From Sipunculus nudus (lineage: Eukaryota > Annelida > Sipuncula > Golfingiida > Sipunculidae), in the NCBI GenBank assembly GCA_026874595.1, contig CM049319.1, positions 21,253,601 through 21,317,600 on the forward strand: 64,000 bases of DNA, written 5' to 3'. The position numbers and the translations under genes are program-made. Of the stretch, positions 45,339-58,268 are shown one piece after another. Under the pieces are notes generated by a model. It was not told the origin of the DNA and made no database searches. It saw nothing but the letters and a program-made list of their open reading frames with translations. Positions within the stretch are counted from its first letter, which is position 1. Every line of letters starts with the position of its first letter.

Positions 45339-48300
45339 AAAGGCCAGAAAACATGGATGTCACGCTCATTAAAGGGACCTTTTCTAATATCTAACGTCTA
45401 TTAAAGGGTCCCAACTACCTACCTGACATTTATAAACTAAAGGTAATCCATTGGAGCTTTTTAAGAAAAGGCCAGAAACATGGATGTCACGTTCATTAAT
45501 GGGACCTTTCTAATATCTAACGTCTATTAAAGGGTCCCAACGACCTACCTGATCTTTATAAACTAAAGGTAATCCATTGGAGCTTTTAAAAAAAGGCCTG
45601 AAAACATGGATGTCACGTTCATTAAAAGGACCTTTTCTAAATCCTACCGTCTATTAAAGGGCCCAACCACCTACCTGACCTTTTTAAACTAAAGGTAATC
45701 TATTGGAGCTTTTTAAAAAAAGGCAAGAAAACATGGATGTCACGTTCATTAAAGGGACCTTTTCTAATACCTAACGTCTATTAAAGGGTCCAACCACCTA
45801 CCTGACCTTTATAAACTAAAGGTAATCCATTGGAGCTTTTTAAAAAAAGGCCAGAAAGCATGGATGTCACGTTCATTAAAGGGACCTTTTCTAATACCTA
45901 ACGTCTATTAAAGGGTCCCAACCACCTACCTGACCTTTATAAACTAAAGGTAATCCATTGGAGCTTTTTAAAAAAAGGCCAGAAAACATGGATGTCACGT
46001 TCATTAAAGGGACCTTTTCTAATACCTAACGTCTTTTAAAGGGACCCAACCACCTACCTGACCTTTATAAACTAAAGGTAATCCATTGGAGCTTTTTAAA
46101 AAAAGGCCAGAAAACAAGGATGTCACGTTCATTAAAGGGATCTTTTCTAATATCTAACGTCTATTAAAGGGTCCCAACCACCTACCTGACCTTTATAAAC
46201 TAAAGGTAATCCATTGGAGCTTTTTAAAAAAAGGCCAGAAAGCATGGATGTCACGTTCATTAAAGGGACCTTTTCTAATACCTAACGTCTATTAAAGGGT
46301 CCCAACCACCTACCTGACCTTTATAAACTAAAGGTAATCCATTGGAGCTTTTTAAAAAAAGGCCAGAAAACATGGATGTCACGTTCATTAAAGGGACCTT
46401 TTCTAATACCTAACGTCTTTTAAAGGGTCCCAACCACCTACCTGACCTTTATATACTAAAGGTAATCCATTGGAGCTTTTTAAAAAAAGGCCAGAAAACA
46501 AGGATGTCACGTTCATTAAAGGGATCTTTTCTAATATCTAACGTCTATTAAAGGGTCCCAACCACCTACCTGACCTTTATAAACTAAAGATAATCCATTG
46601 GAGCTTTTTAAAAAAAGGCCAGAAAACATGGATGTCACGTTCATTAAAGGGACCTTTTCTAATAACTTACGTCTATTAAAGGGTCCCAACCACCTACCTG
46701 ACCTTTATAAACTAAAGGTTATCCATTGGAGCTTTTTTAAAAAAAGGCAGAAAACATGGATGTCACGCTCATTAAAGGGACCTTTTCTAATATCTGGCGT
46801 TTATTAAAGGGTCCCAACCACCTACCTGACCTTTAAAAACTAAAGGTAATCCATTGGAGCTTTTTATGAAAAGGCCAGAAAACATGGATGTCACGTTCAT
46901 TAAAGGGACCTTTTCTAATAATTAACGTCTATTAAAGGGTCCCAACCAAGTACCTGTCCTTTATAAACTAAAGGTTATCCATTTGAGCTTTTTAAAAAAG
47001 GGCAGAAAACATGGATGTCACGTTCATTAAAGGGGCCTTATCTTATATCTAACGTCTATTTAAGGGTTCCAACCACCTACCTGATCTTTATAAACTAAAA
47101 ATAATCCATTGGAGCTTTTTAAATAAAAAGCCAGAAAACATGGATGTCACGTTCATTAAAGGGATCTTTTCTAATATCTAACGTCTATTAAAGGGTCCCA
47201 ACCACCTACCTGACCTTTATAAACTAAAGGTTATCCATTGGAGCTGTTTTAAAAAAAGCCAGAAAACATGGATGTCACGCTCATTAAAGGGACCTTTTCT
47301 AATATCTGGCGTTTATTAAAGGGTCCCAACCACCTACCTGACCTTTAAAAACTAAAGGTAATCCATTGGATCTTTTTATGAAAAGGTCAGAAACATGGAT
47401 GTCACGTTCATTAAAGGGACCTTTTCTAATATCTAACGTCTATTAAAGGGTCCAAACCACCTACCTGACCTTTATAAACTAAAGGTAATCCATTGGAGCT
47501 TTTTAAAAAAAGGCCAGAAAACATGGATGTCACGTTCATTAAAGGGACCTTTTCTAATATCTAACGTCTATTAAAGGGTCCCAACCACCTACCTGACCTT
47601 TATAAACTAAAGGTAATCCATTGGAGCTTTTTAAAAAAGGCCAGAAAACATGGATGTCACGTTCATTAAAGGGACCTTTTCTAATATCTAACGTCTATTA
47701 AAGGGTCCCAACCACCTACCTGACCTTTATAAACTAAAGGTAATCCATTGGAGCTTTTTAAAAAAAGGTAAGAAAACATGGATGTCACGTTCATTAAAGG
47801 GACCTTTTCTAATACCTAACGTCTATTAAGGGTCCCAACCACCTACCTGACCTTTATAAACTAAAGGTAATCCATTGGAGCTTTTTTAAAAAAAGCCAGA
47901 AAACATGGATGTCACGCTCATTAAAGGGACCTTTTCTAATATCTGGCGTTTATTAAAGGGTCCCAACCACCTACCTGACCTTTAAAAACTAAAGGTAATC
48001 CATTGGATCTTTTTATGAAAAGGTCAGAAACATGGATGTCACGTTCATTAAAGGGACCTTTTCTAATATCTAACGTCTATTAAAGGGTCCAAACCACCTA
48101 CCTGACCTTTATAAACTAAAGGTAATCCATTGGAGCTTTTTAAAAAAAGGCCAGAAAACATGGATGTCACGTTCATTAAAGGGAACTTTTCTAATATCTA
48201 ACGTCTATTAAAGGGTCCCAACCACCTACCTGACCTTTATAAACTAAAGGTAATCCATTGGCGCTTTTTAAAAACGGCCAGAAAACATGGATGTCACGTT

Positions 48301-48526
48301 CATTAAAGGGACCTTTTCTAATATCTAACGTCTATTAAAGGGTCCCAACCACCTACCTGACCTTTATAAACTAAAGGTAATCCATTGGAGCTTTTTAAAA
48401 AAAGGTAAGAAAACATGGATGTCACGTTCATTAAAGGGACCTTTTCTAATACCTAACGTCTATTAAGGGTCCCAACCACCTACCTGACCTTTATAAACTA
48501 AAGATAATCCATTGGAGCTTTTTAAA
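45339..48526 (+). repeat. Higher-order block B, 3188 bp (25 monomers)
   Basis: Second copy of the 3188-bp block. Homology with the start of block B ends near 48552, where CACGTTC replaces CACGCTC, so the exchange point lies within 42151-42176 and its equivalents. The apparent lack of differences suggests a very recent duplication. Confidence 0.9.
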
Positions 48527-48619
48527 AAAGGCCAGAAAACATGGATGTCACGTTCATTAAAGGGACCTTTTCTAATATCTAACGTCTATTAAAGGGTCCC
48601 AACCACCTACCTGACCTTT

Positions 48620-50380
48620 ATAAACTAAAGGTAATCCATTGGAGCTTTTTAAAAAAAGGTAAGAAAACATGGATGTCACGTTCATTAAAGGGACCTTTTC
48701 TAATACCTAACGTCTATTAAGGGTCCCAACCACCTACCAGACCTTTATAAACTAAAGGTAATCCATTGGAGCTTTTTAAAAAAAGGCCAGAAAACATGGA
48801 TGTCACGTTCATTAAAGGGACCTTTTCTAATATCTAACGTCTATTAAAGGGTCCCAACCACCTACCTGACCTTTATAAACTAAAGATAATCCATTGGAGC
48901 TTTTTAAAAAAAGGCCAGAAAACATGGATGTCACGTTCATTAAAGGGACCTTTTCTAATATCTAACGTCTATTAAAGGGTCCCAACCACGTACCTGACCT
49001 TTATTAACTAAAGATAATCCATTGAAGCTTTTTAAAAAAAGGCCAGAAAACATGGATGTCACGTTCATTAAAGGGACCTTTTCTAATATCTAACGTCTAT
49101 TAAAGGGTCCCAATCACCTACCTGACCTTTATAAACTAAAGGTAATCCATTGGAGCTTTTTAAAAAAAAGGCCAGAAAACATGGATGTCACGCTCATTAA
49201 AGGGTCCTTTTCTAATATCTAACGTCTATTAAAGGGTCCCAACCACCTACCTGACCTTTATAAACTAAAGGTAATCCATTGGAGCTTTTTAAAAAAGGCC
49301 AGAAAACATGGATGTCACGTTCATTAAAGGGACCTTTTCTAATATCTGGCGTTTATTAAAGGGTCCCAACCACCTACCTGACCTTTAAAAACTAAAGGTA
49401 ATCCATTGGAGCTTTTTATAAAAAGGTCAGAAACATGGATGTCACGTTCATTAAAGGGACCTTTTGTAATATCTAACGTCTATTAAAGGGTCCCAACCAC
49501 CTACCTGACCTTTATAAACTAAAGGTAATCCATTGGAGCCTTTTAAAAAAAGGTAAGAAAACATGGATGTCACGCTCATTAAAGGGACCTTTTCTAATAC
49601 CTAACGTCTATTAAGGGTCCCAACCACCTACCTGACCTTTATAAACTAAAGGTAATCCATTGGAGCTTTTTAAAAAAAGGCCAGAAAACATGGATGTCAC
49701 GTTCATTAAAGGGACCTTTTCTAATATCTAACGTCTATTAAAGGGTCCCAACCACCTACCTGACCTTTATAAACTAAAGATAATCCATTGGAGCTTTTTA
49801 AAAAAAGGCCACAAAACATGGATGTCACGTTCATTAAAGGGACCTTTTCTAATATCTAACGTCTATTAAAGGGTCCCAACCACCTACCTGACCTTTATTA
49901 ACTAAAGATAATCCATTGAAGCTTTTTAAAAAAAGGCCAGAAAACATGGATGTCACGTTCATTAAAGGGACCTTTTCTAATATCTAACGTCTATTAAAGG
50001 GTCCCAACCACCTACCTGACCTTTATAAACTAAAGGTAATCCATTGGAGCTTTTTTAAAAAAAGGCCAGAAAACATGGATGTCACGCTCATTAAAGGGTC
50101 CTTTTCTAATATCTAACGTCTATTAAAGGGTCCCAACCACCTACCTGACCTTTATTAACTAAAGGTAATCCATTGGAGCTTTTTAAAAAAGGCCAGAAAA
50201 CATGGATGTCACGTTCATTAAAGGGACCTTTTCTAATATCTGGCGTTTATTAAAGGGTCCCAACCACCTACCTGACCTTTAAAAACTAAAGGTAATCCAT
50301 TGGAGCTTTTTATGAAAAGGTCAGAAACATGGATGTCACGTTCATTAAAGGGAACTTTTGTAATATCTAACGTCTATTAA
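48620..50380 (+). repeat. 7-monomer (~893-bp) tandem block, two copies
   Basis: Markers recur ~893 bp apart: TTATTAACTAAAGATAATCC at 49004 and 49897, and CACGCTCATTAAAGGGTCC near 49188 and 50083. Several substitutions separate the copies, so it is older than the 3188-bp duplication. It overlaps the start of the next, larger block. Confidence 0.75.
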
Positions 50381-53300
50381 AGGGTCCCAACCACCTACCT
50401 GACCTTTATAAACTAAAGGTAATCCATTGGAGCTTTTTAAAAAAAGGCCAGAAAACATGGATGTCACGTTCATTAAAGGGACCTTTTCTAATATCTAACG
50501 TCTATTAAAGGGTCCCAACCACCTACCTGACCTTTATAAACTAATGGTAATCCATTGGAGCTTTTTAAAAAAAGGCCAGAAAACATGGATGTCACGATCA
50601 TTAAAGGGACCTTTTCTAATATCTAACGTTTATTAAAGGGTCCCAACCACCTACCTGACCTTTATAAACTAAAGATAATCCATTGAAGCTTTTTAAAAAA
50701 GGCCAGGAAAAATGGATGACACGTTTATTAAAGGGACCTTTTCTAATATCTAACGTCTATTAAAGGGTCCCAGCCACCTACCTGACTTTTATAAACTAAA
50801 GGTAATCCATTGAGGTTTTTTAAAAAGGGCCAGAAAACATGGATGTCACGCTCATTAAAGGGACCTTTTCTAATATCTAACGTCTATCAAAGGGTCCTAA
50901 CCACCTACCTGACCTTTATAAACTAAAGGCAATCCATTGGAGCTTTTTAAGAAAAGGCCAGAAACATGGATGTCACGTTCATTAATGGGAACTTTCTAAT
51001 ATCTAACGTCTATTAAAGGGTCCCAACGACCTACCTGATCTTTATAAACTAAAGGTAATCCATTGGAGCTTTTAAAAAAAGGCCTGAAAACATGGATGTC
51101 ACATTCATTAAAGGGACCTTTTCTAATATCTACCGTCTATTAAAGGGCCCAACCACCTACCTGACCTTTATAAACTAAAGGTAATCTATTGAAACTTTTT
51201 AAAAAAAGGCCAGAAAACATGGATGTCACGTTCATTAAAGGGACCTTTTCTAATACCTAACGTCTATTAAAGGGTCCAACCACCTACCTGACCTTTATAA
51301 ACTAAAGGTAATCCATTGGAGCTTTTTAAAAAAAGGCCAGAAAGCATGGATGTCCCGTTCATTAAAGGGACCTTTTCTAATACCTAACGTCTATTGAAGG
51401 GTCCCAACCACCTACCTGACCTTAATAAACTAAAGGTAATCCATTGGAGCTTTTTAAAAAAGGCCAGAAAACATGGATGTCACGTTCATTAAAGGGTCCT
51501 TTTCTAATACCTAACGTCTTTTAAAGGGCCCAACCACCTACCTGACCTTTATAAACTAAAGATAATCCATTCGAGCTTTTTAAAAAAAGGTAAGAAAACA
51601 TGGATGTCACGTTCATTAAAGGAACCTTTTCTAATATCTAACGTCTATTAAAGGGTCCAAACCACCTACCTGACCTTTATAAACTAAAGATAATCCATTG
51701 GAGCTTTTTAAAAAAAGGCCAGAAAACATGGATGTCACGTTCATTAAAGGGACGTTTATAATATCTAACGTCTATTAAAGGGTCCCAACCACCTACCTGA
51801 CCTTTATAAACTAATGGTAATCCATTGGAGCTTTTTAAAAAAAGGCCAGAAAACATGGATGTCACGTTTATTAAAGGGGCCTTTTCTAATATCTAACGTC
51901 TATTAAAGGGTCCCAACCACCTACCTGACCTTTATAAACTAAAGATAATGCATTGGAGCTTTTTCAAAAAGGCCAGAAAACATGGATGTCACGTTCATTA
52001 AAGGGACCTTTTCTAATATCTAACGTCCATTAAAGGGTCCCAACCACCTACCTGACCTTTATAAACTAAAGGTAATCCATTGGAGCTTTTTAAAAAAAAG
52101 GCCAGAAAACATGGATGTCACGTTCATTAAGGGGACCTTTTCTAATATCTAACGTCTATTAAAGGGTCCCAACCACCTACCTGACCTTTATAAACTAAAG
52201 GTAATCCCTTGGAGCTTTTTAAAAAAAGGGCAGAAAACATGGATGTCACGTTCATTAAAGGGACCTTTTATAATATCTAACGTTTATTAAAGGGTCCCAA
52301 CCACCTACCTGACCATTATTAACTAAAGATAATCCATTGAGGATTTTTAAAAAAAGGCCAGAAAACATGGATGTCACGTTCATTAAAGGGACCTTTTCTA
52401 ATATCTAACGTCTATTAAAGGGTCCGAACCACCTACCTGACCTTTAAAAACTAAAGTTAATCCATTGGAGCTTTTTATGAAAAGGCCAGAAAACATGGAT
52501 GTCACGTTCATTAAAGGGACCTTTTCTAATATCTAACGTCTATTAGAGGGTCCCAACCAAGTACCTGTCCTTTATAAACTAAAGGTTATCCATTTGAGCT
52601 TTTTAAAAAAGGGCAGAAAACATGGATGTCACGTTCATTAAAGGGGCCTTTTCTAATATCTAACGTCTATTAAAGGGTTCCAACCACCTACCTGATCTTT
52701 ATAAACTAAAAATAATCCATTGGAGCTTTTTAAATAAAAGGCCAGAAAACATGAATGTCACGTTCATTAAAGGGACCTTTTCTAATATCTAACGTCTATT
52801 AAAGGGTCCCAACCACCTACCATAACCTTTATAAACTAAAGGTTATCCATTGGAGCTTTTAAAAAAAGGCCTGAAAACATGGATGTCACATTCATTAAAG
52901 GGACCTTTTCTAAATACTACCGTCTATTAAAGGGCCCAACCACCTACCTGACCTTTATAAACTAAAGGTAATCTATTGAAACTTTTTAAAAAAAGGCCAG
53001 AAAACATGGATGTCACGTTCATTAAAGGGACCTTTTCTCATACCTAACGTCTATTAAAGGGTCCAAACCACCTACCTGACCTTTATAAACTAAAGGTAAT
53101 CCATTGGAGCTTTTTAAAAAAAGGCCAGAAAACATGGATGTCACGTTCATTAAAGGGACCTTTTCTAATATCTAACGTCTATTAAAGGGTCCCAACCACC
53201 TACCTGACCTTTATAAACTAAAGATAATCCATTGGAGCTTTTTAAAAAAGGCCAGAAAACATGGATGTCACGTTCATTAAAGGGACTTTTTCTAATATCT

Positions 53301-53929
53301 AACGTCTATTAAAGGGTCCCAACCACCTACCTGACCTTTATAAACTAAAGGTTATCCATTGGAGCTTTTTAAAAAAAGGTAAGAAAACATGGATGTCACG
53401 TTCATTAAAGGGACCTTTTCTTATATCTAACGTCTATTAAGGGTCCCAACCACCTACCTGACCTTTATAAATTAAAGGTAATCCATTGGAGCTTTTTTAA
53501 AAAAAGCCAGAAAACATGGATGTCACGCTCATTAAAGGGACCTTTTCTAATATCTGGCGTTTATTAAAGGGTCCCAACCACCCACCTGACCTTTAAAAAC
53601 TAAAGGTAATCCATTGGATCTTTTTATGAAAAGGTCAGAAACATGGATGTCACGTTCATTAAAGGGACCTTTTCTAATATCTAACGTCTATTAAAGGGTC
53701 CAAACCACCTACCTGACCTTTATAAACTAAAGGTAATCCATTGGAGCTTTTTAAAAAAAGGCCAGAAAACATGGATGTCACGTTCATTAAAGGGAAATTT
53801 TCTAATATCTAACGTCTATTAAAGGGTCCCAACCACCTACCTGACCTTTATAAACTAAAGATAATCCATTGGAGCTTTTTAAAAAAGGCCAGAAAACATG
53901 GATGTCACGTTCATTAAAGGGACCTTTTC
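49467..53929 (+). repeat. Large higher-order block X1, ~4463 bp (35 monomers)
   Basis: Matches X2 with an offset of 4463 bp at its start and ~4337 bp later, because X2 lacks one monomer present here near 50541-50660 (marked CACGATCATT). Markers: GCCACAAAACATGG at 49808, TTCATTAAAGGGAACTTTTG near 50342 and GGGACGTTTATAATATC near 51750. Confidence 0.85.
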
Positions 53930-56900
53930 TAATATCTAACGTCTATTAAAGGGTCCCAACCACCTACCTGACCTTTATAAACTAAAGGTAATCCATTGGA
54001 GCCTTTTAAAAAAAGGTAAGAAAACATGGATGTCACGCTCATTAAAGGGACCTTTTCTAATACCTAACGTCTATTAAGGGTCCCAACCACCTACCTGACC
54101 TTTATAAACTAAAGGTAATCCATTGGAGCTTTTTAAAAAAAGGCCAGAAAACATGGATGTCACGTTCATTAAAGGGACCTTTTCTAATATCTAACGTCTA
54201 TTAAAGGGTCCCAACCACCTACCTGACCTTTATAAACTAAAGATAATCCATTGGAGCTTTTTAAAAAAAGGCCACAAAACATGGATGTCACGTTCATTAA
54301 AGGGACCTTTTCTAATATCTAACGTCTATTAAAGGGTCCCAACCACCTACCTGACCTTTATTAACTAAAGATAATCCATTGAAGCTTTTTAAAAAAAGGC
54401 CAGAAAACATGGATGTCACGTTCATTAAAGGGACCTTTTCTAATATCTAACGTCTATTAAAGGGTCCCAACCACCTACCTGACCTTTATAAACTAAAGGT
54501 AATCCATTGGAGCTTTTTTAAAAAAAGGCCAGAAAACATGGATGTCACGCTCATTAAAGGGTCCTTTTCTAATATCTAACGTCTATTAAAGGGTCCTAAC
54601 CACCCACCTGACCTTTATTAACTAAAGGTAATCCATTGGAGCTTTTTAAAAAAGGCCAGAAAACATGGATGTCACGTTCATTAAAGGGACCTTTTCTAAT
54701 ATCTGGCGTTTATTAAAGGGTCCCAACCACCTACCTGACCTTTAAAAACTAAAGGTAATCCATTGGAGCTTTTTATGAAAAGGTCAGAAACATGGATGTC
54801 ACGTTCATTAAAGGGAACTTTTGTAATATCTAACGTCTATTAAAGGGTCCCAACCACCTACCTGACCTTTATAAACTAAAGGTAATCCATTGGAGCTTTT
54901 TAAAAAAAGGCCAGAAAACATGGATGTCACGTTCATTAAAGGGACCTTTTCTAATATCTAACGTCTATTAAAGGGTCCCAACCACCTACCTGACCTTTAT
55001 AAACTAAAGATAATCCATTGAAGCTTTTTAAAAAAGGCCAGGAAAAATGGATGACACGTTTATTAAAGGGACCTTTTCTAATATCTAACGTCTATTAAAG
55101 GGTCCCAGCCACCTACCTGACTTTTATAAACTAAAGGTAATCCATTGGAGCTTTTTTAAAAAGGGCCAGAAAACATGGATGTCACGCTCATTAAAGGGAC
55201 CTTTTCTAATATCTAACGTCTATCAAAGGGTCCCAACCACCTACCTGACCTTTATAAACTAAAGGCAATCCATTGGAGCTTTTTAAGAAAAGGCCAGAAA
55301 CATGGATGTCACGTTCATTAATGGGAACTTTCTAATATCTAACGTCTATTAAAGGGTCCCAACGACCTACCTGATCTTTATAAACTAAAGGTAATCCATT
55401 GGAGCTTTTAAAAAAAGGCCTGAAAACATGGATGTCACATTCATTAAAGGGACCTTTTCTAAATACTACCGTCTATTAAAGGGCCCAACCACCTACCTGA
55501 CCTTTATAAACTAAAGGTAATCTGTTGAAACTTTTTAAAAAAAGGCCAGAAAACATGGATGTCACGTTCATTAAAGGGACCTTTTCTCATACCTAACGTC
55601 TATTAAAGGGTCCAACCACCTACCTGACCTTTATAAACTAAAGGTAATCCATTGGAGCTTTTTAAAAAAAGGCCAGAAAGCATGGATGTCCCGTTCAATA
55701 AAGGGACCTTTTCTAATACCTAACGTCTATTGAAGGGTCCCAACCACCTACCTGACCTTAATAAACTAAAGGTAATCCATTGGAGCTTTTTAAAAAAGGC
55801 CAGAAAACATGGATGTCACGTTCATTAAAGGGTCCTTTTCTAATACCTAACGTCTTTTAAAGGGTCCCAACCACCTACCTGACCTTTATAAACTAAAGGT
55901 AATCCATTCGAGCTTTTTAAAAAAAGGTAAGAAAACATGGATGTCACGTTCATTAAAGGAACCTTTTCTAATATCTAACGTCTATTAAAGGGTCCAAACC
56001 ACCTACCTGACCTTTATAAACTAAAGATAATCCATTGGAGCTTTTTAAAAAAAGGCCAGAAAACATGGATGTCACGTTCATTAAAGGGACGTTTATAATA
56101 TCTAACGTCTATTAAAGGGTCCCAACCACCTACCTGACCTTTATAAACTAATGGTAATCCATTGGAGCTTTTTAAAAAAAGGCCAGAAAACATGGATGTC
56201 ACGTTTATTAAAGGGGCCTTTTCTAATATCTAACGTCTATTAAAGGGTCCCAACCACCTACCTGACCTTTATAAACTAAAGGTAATCCATTGGAGCTTTT
56301 TTAAAAAAAGGCCAGAAAACATGGATGTCACGCTCATTAAAGGGACCTTTTCTAATATCTAACGTCCATTAAAGGGTCCCAACCACCTACCTGACCTTTA
56401 TAAACTAAAGGTAATCCATTGGAGCTTTTTAAAAAAAGGCCAGAAAACATGGATGTCACGTTCATTAAGGGGACCTTTTCTAATATCTAACGTCTATTAA
56501 AGGGTCCCAACCACCTACCTGACCTTTATAAACTAAAGGTAATCCCTTGGAGCTTTTTAAAAAAAGGGCAGAAAACATGGATGTCACGTTCATTAAAGGG
56601 ACCTTTTATAATATCTAACGTTTATTAAAGGGTCCCAACCACCTACCTGACCATTATTAACTAAAGATAATCCATTGAGGATTTTTAAAAAAAGGCCAGA
56701 AAACATGGATGTCACGTTCATTAAAGGGACCTTTTCTAATATCTAACGTCTATTAAAGGGTCCGAACCACCTACCTGACCTTTAAAAACTAAAGTTAATC
56801 CATTGGAGCTTTTTATGAAAAGGCCAGAAAACATGGATGTCACGTTCATTAAAGGGACCTTTTCTAATATCTAACGTCTATTAGAGGGTCCCAACCAAGT

Positions 56901-58268
56901 ACCTGTCCTTTATAAACTAAAGGTTATCCATTTGAGCTTTTTAAAAAAGGGCAGAAAACATGGATGTCACGTTCATTAAAGGGGCCTTTTCTAATATCTA
57001 ACGTCTATTAAAGGGTTCCAACCACCTACCTGATCTTTATAAACTAAAAATAATCCATTGGAGCTTTTTAAATAAAAGGCCAGAAAACATGAATGTCACG
57101 TTCATTAAAGGGACCTTTTCTAATATCTAACGTCTATTAAAGGGTCCCAACCACCTACCATTACCTTTATAAACTAAAGGTTATCCATTGGAGCTTTTTT
57201 AAAAAAAGCCAGAAAACATGGATGTCACGCTCATTAAAGGGACCTTTTCTAATATCTGGCGTTTATTAAAGGGTCCCAACCACCTACCTGACCTTTAAAA
57301 ACTAAAGGTAATCCATTGGATCTTTTTATGAAAAGGTCAGAAACATGGATGTCACGTTCATTAAAGGGACCTTTTCTAATATCTAACGTCTATTAAAGGG
57401 TCCAAACCACCTACCTGACCTTTATAAACTAAAGGTAATCCATTGGAGCTTTTTAAAAAAAGGCCAGAAAACATGGATGTCACGTTCATTAAAGGGACCT
57501 TTTCTAATATCTAACGTCTATTAAAGGGTCCCAACCACCTACCTGACCTTTATAAACTAAAGATAATCCATTGGAGCTTTTTAAAAAAGGCCAGAAAACA
57601 TGGATGTCACGTTCATTAAAGGGACTTTTTCTAATATCTAACGTCTATTAAAGGGTCCCAACCACCTACCTGACCTTTATAAACTAAAGGTAATCCATTG
57701 GAGCTTTTTAAAAAAAGGTAAGAAAACATGGATGTCACGTTCATTAAAGGGACCTTTTCTTATATCTAACGTCTATTAAGGGTCCCAACCACCTACCTGA
57801 CCTTTATAAATTAAAGGTAATCCATTGGAGCTTTTTTAAAAAAAGCCAGAAAACATGGATGTCACGCTCATTAAAGGGACCTTTTCTAATATCTGGCGTT
57901 TATTAAAGGGTCCCAACCACCCACCTGACCTTTAAAAACTAAAGGTAATCCATTGGATCTTTTTATGAAAAGGTCAGAAACATGGATGTCACGTTCATTA
58001 AAGGGACCTTTTCTAATATCTAACGTCTATTAAAGGGTCCAAACCACCTACCTGACCTTTATAAACTAAAGGTAATCCATTGGAGCTTTTTAAAAAAAGG
58101 CCAGAAAACATGGATGTCACGTTCATTAAAGGGAAATTTTCTAATATCTAACGTCTATTAAAGGGTCCCAACCACCTACCTGACCTTTATAAACTAAAGA
58201 TAATCCATTGGAGCTTTTTAAAAAAGGCCAGAAAACATGGATGTCACGTTCATTAAAGGGACCTTTTC
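53930..58268 (+). repeat. Large higher-order block X2, ~4339 bp (34 monomers)
   Basis: Same markers as X1, at 54271, 54805 and 56087. The two-monomer stretch at 57190-57400 differs from the X1 counterpart (52850-53060). The latter instead matches a different part of X2 near 55410-55620. Confidence 0.85.
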
